Positions 25,098-32,088 of a stretch of DNA of 49,922 nt are shown piece after piece. Position numbers and translations under genes: made by a program. The DNA is from an uncultured Muribaculum sp. (GTDB lineage Bacteria; Bacteroidota; Bacteroidia; Bacteroidales; Muribaculaceae), in assembly GCA_910578835.1 (NCBI GenBank), contig CAJTSK010000020.1:1-49922 (forward strand), read 5' to 3'. The first letter of the stretch is position 1; each line of letters begins with the position of its first letter. Below the pieces are notes generated by a model. The model did no database searches and was not told the origin of the DNA. It was given only the letters and a program-made list of their open reading frames with translations.

Positions 25098-25847
25098 GTG
25101 AAAGTAAAAAAAGTACTTGTTTCTCAACCGAAACCTACATCAGACAAATCGCCCTATTACGAAATTGCGGAGAAATACGGAGTTGAAATCGAGTTTCGTC
25201 CCTTCATCAAGGTAGAAGGGCTTAGTGCGAAAGAGTTTCGCCAGTCACGAATAACCCTTTCTGACTTCACGGCAATAATATTTACAGCACGCACAGCTGT
25301 CGACCATTTCTTCCGTCTTTGTGAAGAAATGCGCTATACTGTGCCTGACACAATGAAATATTTCTGCACCACAGAGGCGATAGCCAACTACCTGCAGAAA
25401 TATATCGTGTATCGCAAACGCAAGATATTTTTTGTAAATACCGGAAAGCTCGATGACTTGCTTCCCTACCTTGTGAAGCATAACAAGGAGCGTTATCTAT
25501 ATGCTGTGAGCAGCGTGCATAAGGAAGACCTTAATGTGCTTGACCACAACAATATCAATTATACTAAGGCTGTCATGTATCGCACCGTCAGCAATGACTT
25601 CGGTCCCGATGAGCCGTTTGATTACGACATGCTGCTTTTCTTCAGCCCCTCGGGTATCGACTCGCTGCTGAAGAATTTCCCCAAATTCAAGCAGGATGAA
25701 ATCAAGATCGGTACATTTGGCTCTACCACGGCCAAGGCTGTGCGTGACGCAGGATTGCGCCTTGACATGGAGGCTCCCTCCGTGCAGGCTCCATCGATGA
25801 CTGCCGCTCTCGACCTATTCCTCAAGGAAGACGCTAAAAACAATTGA
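25098..25847 (+). CDS. hemD: Uroporphyrinogen-III synthase
   Basis: A 249-residue HemD-like protein, which cyclises hydroxymethylbilane to uroporphyrinogen III in tetrapyrrole synthesis. The start VKKVLVSQPKPTSDKSPYYEIAEKYG and the late FFSPSGIDSLLKNFP..KIGTFGSTTAKAVRDAGL are the recognisable HemD blocks; the middle is divergent, as usual. The last base of its stop TGA is the first base of the rnpA ATG. Confidence 0.88.
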   Translation: MKVKKVLVSQPKPTSDKSPYYEIAEKYGVEIEFRPFIKVEGLSAKEFRQSRITLSDFTAIIFTARTAVDHFFRLCEEMRYTVPDTMKYFCTTEAIANYLQKYIVYRKRKIFFVNTGKLDDLLPYLVKHNKERYLYAVSSVHKEDLNVLDHNNINYTKAVMYRTVSNDFGPDEPFDYDMLLFFSPSGIDSLLKNFPKFKQDEIKIGTFGSTTAKAVRDAGLRLDMEAPSVQAPSMTAALDLFLKEDAKNN

Positions 25848-26245
25848 TGCCGATGGCTGATTCGGGGCGTTTATATAAGCGCGAGAAGCTGTGTTCGGTC
25901 ACTGCTATCGACTTTCTTTTTGACCGTTCCGGAGGTTCTTCAGCCTCCACTTCCTACCCGTTGCGCTTTGTATGGCGTAGAAACCCGGGAAGGAAGTCGG
26001 GCGTTCAATTCATGATTTCCGTACCCAAGAAACGACTCCGTCATGCGGTTGACCGCGTGGCGGTGCGTCGTCGTATACGTGAGGCTTATCGCCTTAACCG
26101 CAGTCTGCTCGGCGATGTGGTGGCAATGCCCGTCGACATCGCTTTTATCTATCTTTCCGACAAGGTGCTTCCGTCGGCTCAGATTCATGCCGCCATGTGC
26201 AAGGCGCTCGGAAAGGTGCGTGACACTAACCGTGAAGCGCAATGA
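25847..26245 (+). CDS. rnpA: Ribonuclease P protein component
   Basis: A 132-residue RNase P protein that helps the catalytic RNA trim tRNA 5' ends. The RNR motif is clear: DRVAVRRRIREAYRLN near residues 66-81, preceded by FMISVPKKRLRHAV. I chose the ATG at 25847, which overlaps the hemD stop by one base (TGATG); a TTG one codon earlier is also possible. It overlaps yidD by 4 nt. Confidence 0.95.
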   Translation: MPMADSGRLYKREKLCSVTAIDFLFDRSGGSSASTSYPLRFVWRRNPGRKSGVQFMISVPKKRLRHAVDRVAVRRRIREAYRLNRSLLGDVVAMPVDIAFIYLSDKVLPSAQIHAAMCKALGKVRDTNREAQ

Positions 26246-26463
26246 AACGCCTGATAGCCAATATACTTATCTTGCCGATAAGATTTTATCAGCTTGCTAT
26301 TTCTCCTATGCTGCCCCCGTCGTGCCGGTTTGTACCCACATGTAGCCAATATGCCATCGAGGCGTTGCGAAAGCATGGTCCGCTGAAAGGCTCGTGGCTC
26401 ACACTGCGGCGCATACTGCGTTGCCATCCGTGGGGAGGCAGCGGATATGACCCTGTGCCGTGA
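26242..26463 (+). CDS. yidD: YidD membrane-protein insertion efficiency factor
   Basis: A 73-residue YidD protein, complete, with the family hallmark FYQLAISPMLPPSCRFVPTCSQYA (three cysteines, CRF.PTCS.YA), GSWLTLRRILRCHPW and G.GYDPVP at the end. It has an amphipathic N-terminal helix. It overlaps rnpA by 4 nt (ATGA) in the conserved rnpA-yidD order. Confidence 0.96.
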   Translation: MKRLIANILILPIRFYQLAISPMLPPSCRFVPTCSQYAIEALRKHGPLKGSWLTLRRILRCHPWGGSGYDPVP

Positions 26464-26465
26464 CC

Positions 26466-27047
26466 ATGCTTGACCTACACACTCATCACCACGGTCGACA
26501 CAATGCCGTGATTAACCTGCGCGACGGCGAGTCGCCCGCCGACGGATATATCTACTCTGCCGGAGTGCATCCATGGGACACCATTGTTGACGATGACGAG
26601 ATTGAACGCCGCCTTGCGCGCGTGGCTGAGCTTGTGAGGCTGCCCCATGTGGTGGCAATAGGTGAGGCGGGGCTTGACAAGCTACGGGGTGCATCGCCGG
26701 AGCGACAGGCAGAGGTGTTGCGTCGTCAGGTCGAGCTGAGTGAGTCGGCACGCAAGCCTATGATATTGCACGTTGTGAAGGCATTTCCCGAAATAATGGC
26801 TCTGCGCAAGAGCCTGAAACCGACACAGCAGTGGATAATCCACGGTTTCCGCGGCAAACCGCAACTCGCGGAGTCGCTTTTGCGAGCCGGATTTGACATA
26901 TCGCTCGGCGAACATTTCAATCCTGCCTCCGCGGCAATAATACCCCCTTCGCGCCTATTCGCCGAGACCGATGAGAGTCTGCTCCCGATTGAAGAGATTG
27001 TTGACCGTATGCCCCTGAAGCCCGAAGGCGTCATAAAGCGTTCATAG
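26466..27047 (+). CDS. TatD-family metal-dependent hydrolase, short form
   Basis: A 193-residue TIM-barrel hydrolase, about 60 residues shorter than typical TatD DNases. Metal-binding motifs are visible: LDLHTHHHGRH at the start, SAGVHPWD, AIGEAGLDK (Glu ligand), ILHVVKAF, WIIHGFRG and AETDES (late Asp). The ATG at 26466 lies 2 nt after the yidD stop; a GTG at 26460 is also in frame. It converges with the first SDR gene, overlapping it by 6 nt at the stops. Confidence 0.87.
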   Translation: MLDLHTHHHGRHNAVINLRDGESPADGYIYSAGVHPWDTIVDDDEIERRLARVAELVRLPHVVAIGEAGLDKLRGASPERQAEVLRRQVELSESARKPMILHVVKAFPEIMALRKSLKPTQQWIIHGFRGKPQLAESLLRAGFDISLGEHFNPASAAIIPPSRLFAETDESLLPIEEIVDRMPLKPEGVIKRS

Positions 27048-27860
27048 TAAAGCCTCGACTGCCCTTGTGGCGATGCCGTGAAGCGGGTCGGCTGCGTAGC
27101 CGGCAGGAATGGGAAACCGCTTCTTTAAGGTAAATATATGTCCGCTCACATTGTCGGTCATGGCTCGTAAGGCAGGTGACGCGCCCTCGCAGGGTGTCGA
27201 AATTACGGGGCGGAAAAACTTGTCACACAGATAGTCGACTGCGCTGTTGCCCATCGTGATTATGGCTGAGTCCACTATGCCGGGGTCGGAGCAGTTGACG
27301 CGTATGCCGCGTGGGGCAAGCTCTTTCGACAGGTCAAGGGCAAAATGGGTGAGCATCAGCTTACTGCGCCCGTAAGTGGTAAACCGGTGGTGATGATTGA
27401 CGGCACGCTCCTTCCAGTCGGCGCGCAACCGGCTTATGCGGCGAGTCATGGAGGTGGTAAAGAGTATGGCGCCCCCCTCGTTAATCGCCGGCAGGAGCAG
27501 CCGGGTAAGCAGGGCGGTAGATAGGAAATTGGTCTGTGTTGCCGATTCGTAGCCGTCGGCTGTCAGGCGCATCTCCCCCGGCATCGTCCCGGCATTGTTA
27601 AACAGCCCGTCAATACTCACACCCTCGGCTATTATCTCCGCTGCAAATTGTCTCACCGACTCAAATGATTCCAGGTCAAGCTCTTTTGCCTCAAGCACAG
27701 TAGAGCCTGGGTCGAGCGACCCGATTACTTTACGTGCTTTGGCAAGATTGCGACAGGCAAGTATCACTCTCCCCGCGCCCCGCGCCGTCAGCCCCTCGGT
27801 AATAGCCTTGCCTATACCGCCTGTGGCACCTGTAACTATATATGTCTTTCCTTTGCTCAC
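27042..27860 (-). CDS. Short-chain dehydrogenase/reductase (candidate hydroxysteroid dehydrogenase 1)
   Basis: A 272-residue SDR with the nucleotide motif TGATGGIG (residues 10-17), NNAG (about 88-91), catalytic Ser in FTTSMTRR and YGRSK (Tyr-x-x-x-Lys). The layout resembles retinol-dehydrogenase/WWOX-type SDRs. It is the last gene of a four-gene leftward operon that begins with steroid 5-alpha-reductase and includes an OYE-like reductase. A 3-alpha- or 3-beta-hydroxysteroid dehydrogenase role is therefore plausible, but position and substrate are inferred. The start overlaps the upstream SDR gene by 4 nt. Confidence 0.9.
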   Translation of the reverse strand: MSKGKTYIVTGATGGIGKAITEGLTARGAGRVILACRNLAKARKVIGSLDPGSTVLEAKELDLESFESVRQFAAEIIAEGVSIDGLFNNAGTMPGEMRLTADGYESATQTNFLSTALLTRLLLPAINEGGAILFTTSMTRRISRLRADWKERAVNHHHRFTTYGRSKLMLTHFALDLSKELAPRGIRVNCSDPGIVDSAIITMGNSAVDYLCDKFFRPVISTPCEGASPALRAMTDNVSGHIFTLKKRFPIPAGYAADPLHGIATRAVEALL

Positions 27861-28651
27861 TGCTTCTTTTCATTCTTGCGGTCAAGCCCTATGCGCTTTA
27901 TCATGAGCCGTCCGCGCTCGGGCAGCATCGCCACAGCTACGATAGACATGCGGTTAAGACCGCCGTTGATATATTGAGCCTTGCGCTTAAACATCTTGCG
28001 CAGGGCGCGTTTGACAAATGTATGTGGTGTGGCGAGCACCCCTATGCGCACCGCAAATTTGCGCCATTTCTCGGGAAGTCCGAAAAGCGATGTGGCTATG
28101 CCGCCGGGACACGCCACTGTCACCGACACCCCATAGTCTTTCATCTCCACGCGGAGAGCGCGTGAAAATGCGCGTATATATGCCTTTGTGGCGCTGTACA
28201 TCGCTATGCCGGGCATAGGCATCCAGCACGACATCGACGACATGTTGAGGATATACCCCCTGTTAGCTTCCGTTGCCATCATCATTGCTATGTCGGTAGA
28301 CAGCATCGTGACGGCGCGTATGTGCAGGTCGATATACAGGTTGAGCCGCTGACGGCCAAGCTCCTCCACTTTCTTGAAGTCAAATATGCCGGCATTGTTG
28401 ACAAGCACTTCAGGCACTATCGAGTTGGCGCGCAATACGCCGGTGACGCTCTCCGGTGCGTTAGCCTCGGTAAGGTCGAGCCGGTGGGCTATTGTAGCCA
28501 CGCCATATTGCTCATGGATTTTTTCTGCCCATTCCACAAGCTCGTTGCCCTGGTTGCTCACCATAAGCAGCGAGTAGCCGCGCTCGGCAAGCTGGTGGGA
28601 AAACTCCAGCCCTATGCCCGACGAGGCTCCGGTCACCACAGCCCATCTCAT
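27857..28651 (-). CDS. Short-chain dehydrogenase/reductase (candidate hydroxysteroid dehydrogenase 2)
   Basis: A 264-residue classical SDR: VVTGASSGIGLEF at the start, NNAGIFDF near 89-96, ILNMSSMSCWMPMPG (Ser), and YSATKAYIRAFSRAL (Tyr and Lys). It resembles the DltE / 17-beta-HSD12-like group. It differs clearly from the downstream SDR, so the two probably do different steps (for example oxidation and reduction at C3, or 3-alpha and 3-beta specificities). It overlaps both neighbours by 4 nt, so the operon is tightly coupled. Confidence 0.92.
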   Translation of the reverse strand: MRWAVVTGASSGIGLEFSHQLAERGYSLLMVSNQGNELVEWAEKIHEQYGVATIAHRLDLTEANAPESVTGVLRANSIVPEVLVNNAGIFDFKKVEELGRQRLNLYIDLHIRAVTMLSTDIAMMMATEANRGYILNMSSMSCWMPMPGIAMYSATKAYIRAFSRALRVEMKDYGVSVTVACPGGIATSLFGLPEKWRKFAVRIGVLATPHTFVKRALRKMFKRKAQYINGGLNRMSIVAVAMLPERGRLMIKRIGLDRKNEKKQ

Positions 28652-29880
28652 GACTGCTGACGGGCTTTAATGCGGGTAATCTCGCGCTGTAGGCTCTCCG
28701 GCAGGTCGCGGACACACTTGTGACACGCCATTTCACGCGAATACATCCTGCCGATGCAGTAGTTGACATGGTCGCAGCCCGAGCTTTCAAGCCCTTCGTC
28801 ACGCATACGGTTTACGAAGTCGGGCATGGTGAGCAGCGACCGCGCCATCTGCACAAATTCAAATCCTTCGCCGAGCACTCTCTCGATCGAACTGCGCGTA
28901 GAGCATCCTCCCACATATATAAGCGGCAGCTTAAGCTCTTTGCGGAAGAGCTTCGCATCGTCGAGGAAGTAACACTCCTTGTAGGGGACTGTGGGCACCA
29001 TCATCTTGCCAAACATCCTCACGCCATATTTCAGCCACCAGCAGTCCATGTAGTGGGTCATCGCGCCTATAGGCATCTCGCCGCGCATGACATACATGGG
29101 TGCTTTGCTGACAAAGCCACCCGAAAGCACAAGCGCGTGGGCGCCGAGCTGCTCCAGTTCGCGCGCTATCAGCAGCCCCTCGTCGATATCCACGCCACCC
29201 TTGAAACCGTCGCGCATATTGGTCTTCACCACTACGCCAAGGTCGTTGCCGGCCGCTTTCATCACCTCTTCCATGCAGAGCCGCATGAAGCGCATGCGGT
29301 TGTCGAGCGAGCCTCCCCAGCGGTCGCGCCTATGGTTGGTGTAAGGCGACAGAAACTGGCTGATGAGATAGCCGTGGCCGGCGTGAATCTCCACGCAGTC
29401 CATGCCGGCATCGCGCGCAAGGCGCACAGCGTCGCCAAATGACCGCGACATCGCCACAATCTCGTCGTCGCGCATCTTCCTCACAGGAGTGGGGGAGTAG
29501 ATGTTAAATCGTCCCGATGCCGAGATGGGGGTCTCGCCGGCTGTCGACTTGTGTGACATGTTGCCGCAGTGACCGAGCTGAATCGATGCCTTTGCCCCTG
29601 TGGCGTGGATGGCGTCGGTGATGTCGCGCAGTCCCGGGATGATATCCTTTCTCATCCAGAGCTGGCGCGGGAAAGATAGCCCGTTGCGGGTCACCGAGGC
29701 ATAGGCGAGGGTGGTCATGCCGACACCTCCATGAGCCACCGAGAGATGGTAATCTTTGAGCATCTGCGACGGACTGTTGTCGGGACACATTCCCTCAAAT
29801 GCCGCCGAGCGTATGGTGCGGTTGCGCAAGGTCACGGGCCCTATCTGCGCGGGAGTGAATAATAGCGATTGTTCGTACAT
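28648..29880 (-). CDS. Old-yellow-enzyme-like NADH:flavin oxidoreductase (candidate 3-oxo-delta4-steroid 5-beta-reductase)
   Basis: A 410-residue FMN TIM-barrel enzyme without the C-terminal FAD/NAD domain found in longer family members such as BaiCD. Family motifs: TLRNRTIRSAAFEG, QLGHCGN, the active-site EIHAGHGYLISQFLSP (His166, His169, Tyr171), and the RWGGSLDNRMRF block. A C-terminal cysteine group is C369, C375, C386 and C389; Val372 occupies a place where Cys would be expected in a CxxC start, so an Fe-S cluster is uncertain. Beside a 5-alpha-reductase and two SDRs, reduction of a steroid delta4 double bond is the best guess. Confidence 0.9.
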   Translation of the reverse strand: MYEQSLLFTPAQIGPVTLRNRTIRSAAFEGMCPDNSPSQMLKDYHLSVAHGGVGMTTLAYASVTRNGLSFPRQLWMRKDIIPGLRDITDAIHATGAKASIQLGHCGNMSHKSTAGETPISASGRFNIYSPTPVRKMRDDEIVAMSRSFGDAVRLARDAGMDCVEIHAGHGYLISQFLSPYTNHRRDRWGGSLDNRMRFMRLCMEEVMKAAGNDLGVVVKTNMRDGFKGGVDIDEGLLIARELEQLGAHALVLSGGFVSKAPMYVMRGEMPIGAMTHYMDCWWLKYGVRMFGKMMVPTVPYKECYFLDDAKLFRKELKLPLIYVGGCSTRSSIERVLGEGFEFVQMARSLLTMPDFVNRMRDEGLESSGCDHVNYCIGRMYSREMACHKCVRDLPESLQREITRIKARQQS

Positions 29881-29884
29881 GGTG

Positions 29885-30658
29885 TCAGTATATAAATGGG
29901 ATAATGCTTTTCAGGCGCAGCGAGGTAAATTCGTCGCCAAATTCCCGGCGGTAGCGCTCGTTGATTTTCAGGGCGCGGGGGGCGAGATTGGCAAAGGTCC
30001 AGAGCGCAAACACCGCGCCTGCCCACGACCAGGTGAGTATGGCGAAGCCGGTCCATTCGACCACCTCGCCGAAATAGTTGGCCGAGGAGACGTAGCGAAA
30101 CATGCCCCCGCGTGGCAGGTAATGGCGTGTGTCGCCCGGCTTGCGCAGATGGCGTATGATGTAGTCGCTGTGGAGATTGATTGCCATGCCGGCAAAAAAT
30201 ATCAGTGTGCCCGCGATAAACTGAGGCGACAGAAGCCAGTCGGCGGGATAGCGCCAGGAGGGGGAGATATAAAATATCCATCCACCCTGCATCACGGCGT
30301 TGATGAGGTTAAATGTCACACCCATCATGATAATGGAGAGCGGCATGCGGCTTTTGCCCTTGAGCAGTAGCGGAAATATGAATGAACGCTGGAAATAGTG
30401 GAGCTCAAACAGCAGCGCCATCACCAGCGGTGCTGTCTCGGCGCGACGTGGCGAGCAAAGCCATAGTGCAAGCATGGCGAAAAACACCGGCGACTCCATG
30501 AGTATCCATCCGAGGCGGTTGTTGACCGACGCGCCCCAGCGGCGTGAATACATGATACCATACCCGGCATCGATAAAATGCAAGGCGATAAATACCACCA
30601 AGGCTGTCACTGCCATCCCGACAAGCAGCCAGTCAAACCACAGTGTAAGATTTTCCAT
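29885..30658 (-). CDS. Steroid 5-alpha-reductase family membrane enzyme
   Basis: A 257-residue membrane enzyme of the 3-oxo-5-alpha-steroid 4-dehydrogenase family, which uses NADPH to saturate the delta4 bond of 3-oxo steroids. The C-terminal signature is very close to eukaryotic SRD5A: PRGGMFRYVSSANYFGEVVE, NLAPRA and RLKSIIPFIY at the end. Upstream, WILMESPVFF (Glu55) and LHYFQR (His87, Tyr88) correspond to the catalytic Glu and Tyr regions of SRD5A2. About seven helices are predicted. I chose the ATG at 30658 because the promoter box at 30679-30686 lies inside the longer frame from 30721. It is the first gene of the operon. Confidence 0.95.
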   Translation of the reverse strand: MENLTLWFDWLLVGMAVTALVVFIALHFIDAGYGIMYSRRWGASVNNRLGWILMESPVFFAMLALWLCSPRRAETAPLVMALLFELHYFQRSFIFPLLLKGKSRMPLSIIMMGVTFNLINAVMQGGWIFYISPSWRYPADWLLSPQFIAGTLIFFAGMAINLHSDYIIRHLRKPGDTRHYLPRGGMFRYVSSANYFGEVVEWTGFAILTWSWAGAVFALWTFANLAPRALKINERYRREFGDEFTSLRLKSIIPFIY

Positions 30659-30678
30659 TGCACGTAACGTTAATTTCA

Positions 30679-30709
30679 CAAATATAATAAAAACTACGCG
30701 CCGTGCAAA
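30679..30709 (-). promoter_or_regulatory. Promoter of the steroid-reductase operon
   Basis: Minus strand: TTTG (30709-30706), 19-nt spacer, TATATTTG (30686-30679), a full consensus match. Start expected near 30673, giving a 15-nt leader before the ATG at 30658. Confidence 0.65.
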
Positions 30710-30719
30710 ATCGCGCATC

Positions 30720-30806
30720 AAAAATCAATTCCTACAGTCAATCCTCCCCCTCATGGCTATTTCATTGGGAGGTATTATAATTGGTTATGCGATTGAAGCC
30801 TTCTAA
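30720..30806 (+). pseudogene. Possible remnant of a YitT-like membrane protein N-terminus
   Basis: One plus-strand frame reads SILPLMAISLGGIIIGYAIE then AF and stop. This looks like the first membrane helix of YitT-type proteins, cut off at the edge of the AT-richer restriction-modification block. No downstream half is present in the window. The match rests on about 25 residues and is weak. Confidence 0.22.
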
Positions 30807-30863
30807 TAGAGACATTTGACTTGATTTACGAAAACGTGGTGGCAGAGCCGCAATGTCCAAAAT

Positions 30864-32081
30864 TCAAATAGCTCTAAGATTATATGTATCGCTTTCGGGA
30901 AATAAAAGGGCGCGGGCTGCACTTTTTATCTTGAAACTATATGTATCACCACCTGAGCGACGACATAGTAGGAAGTCGACGGTTATTTGACCTTGGTCAA
31001 GTAACACGTCAAACTGAGACGGGATTGGATTTTTTGTGTGGAGGATTTCAGTACAACGGAAATACTCTTTACCATTATCGACCTTAGTTTCCGCATCTAT
31101 CCAAAAAGTTTCACGATGTTTGGTAAGAAGTCTTTCGTGTAGTTTAATTAGATGCCAAGCAGCAACATCATCTACCTTTCGATATATGCCATTTTCCAAC
31201 GGTATAAGCGAAAATTCATTAGCTTCAAGTCGGCCGGTTTGGGGCAGAACCAAAAGTCCGAGACCCTGTGGATTTGGGCGGTTTGCTGAAAGAGTTACAT
31301 GAAGGGATTTATGGGTGTACCCTTCAGGGATATAACCATATTTATCTACGATAGCACGACCGCTTTTAAGTTTACTGATTTCCCATTCGGGAGATTGTGT
31401 AAACAGAGTATTTCTGACGCGAGAAGCTTCTCGGTGGCTTTTAAGCTCAATTCCTTTATAATCGGGAGCCTTTGAAGCGTTCATATCAATGCCGAGTATC
31501 GTTTCAACGGTTCGTCCGATACCGGTATCGGCAAGTATTTCAGCTGGCATCCAGTCTGTCATTTTATCTTTAATCAAACCGAGGAGTTCATCACTGACAG
31601 AAGTTTTAGCTCTTGAAATCGCTATGATTAAATCTTTCAACGGAGTGTCAATGGGAGACTGATAAACGTGAGTGATGTCCACAGTTGAAAGATTAACCGC
31701 ATATAACAGACCATTGTATGCAATTAGAGCAAAAATATCATTAGCATGAAGAAATTCGACATCACGGACTTTGTTAACCCAAAGGCGCGGGTCTCCTTTC
31801 TTTGTAATGGGTCGGTATAGTGAGGTTTTGGTAAGATGGTGCGAAGCCTCAGTAAGTATATACGTGTCGATTATACGCTTATGTTCAGGCCCTTGCTGCT
31901 GCAAGTCGTAGTCATGCACTCCTTTCTCTTTGAAATAAGCACGAACTGGCGCAGTCGCGTCCAAAATGCTTTTTTTAAGACCGGTTTCAGTAATTTGTAT
32001 GGTCGCAAATTCTATTTGCTTATCAACCAAAAACTTCACGTTCTTGGTCTCAAAAGCATTGTAAGGGCGCATGTGTATCAT
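30864..32081 (-). CDS. Type II restriction endonuclease, MvaI/BcnI-like with N-terminal extension
   Basis: A 405-residue nuclease. Residues about 180-400 match the MvaI/BcnI family, with TGIGRTVETILGI (186-198) and the catalytic group Asp207...Glu212-x-Lys214 in APDYKGIELKSHRE. Known members recognise CCWGG or CCSGG and are about 240 residues long, so the N-terminal 170 residues are an extra domain of unknown use, perhaps for effector-site binding. It follows the methyltransferase by 7 nt in the same operon. Base composition is more AT-rich than the flanking genes, as expected of an acquired system. Confidence 0.88.
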   Translation of the reverse strand: MIHMRPYNAFETKNVKFLVDKQIEFATIQITETGLKKSILDATAPVRAYFKEKGVHDYDLQQQGPEHKRIIDTYILTEASHHLTKTSLYRPITKKGDPRLWVNKVRDVEFLHANDIFALIAYNGLLYAVNLSTVDITHVYQSPIDTPLKDLIIAISRAKTSVSDELLGLIKDKMTDWMPAEILADTGIGRTVETILGIDMNASKAPDYKGIELKSHREASRVRNTLFTQSPEWEISKLKSGRAIVDKYGYIPEGYTHKSLHVTLSANRPNPQGLGLLVLPQTGRLEANEFSLIPLENGIYRKVDDVAAWHLIKLHERLLTKHRETFWIDAETKVDNGKEYFRCTEILHTKNPIPSQFDVLLDQGQITVDFLLCRRSGGDTYSFKIKSAARALLFPESDTYNLRAI

Positions 32082-32088
32082 AAGGTAT

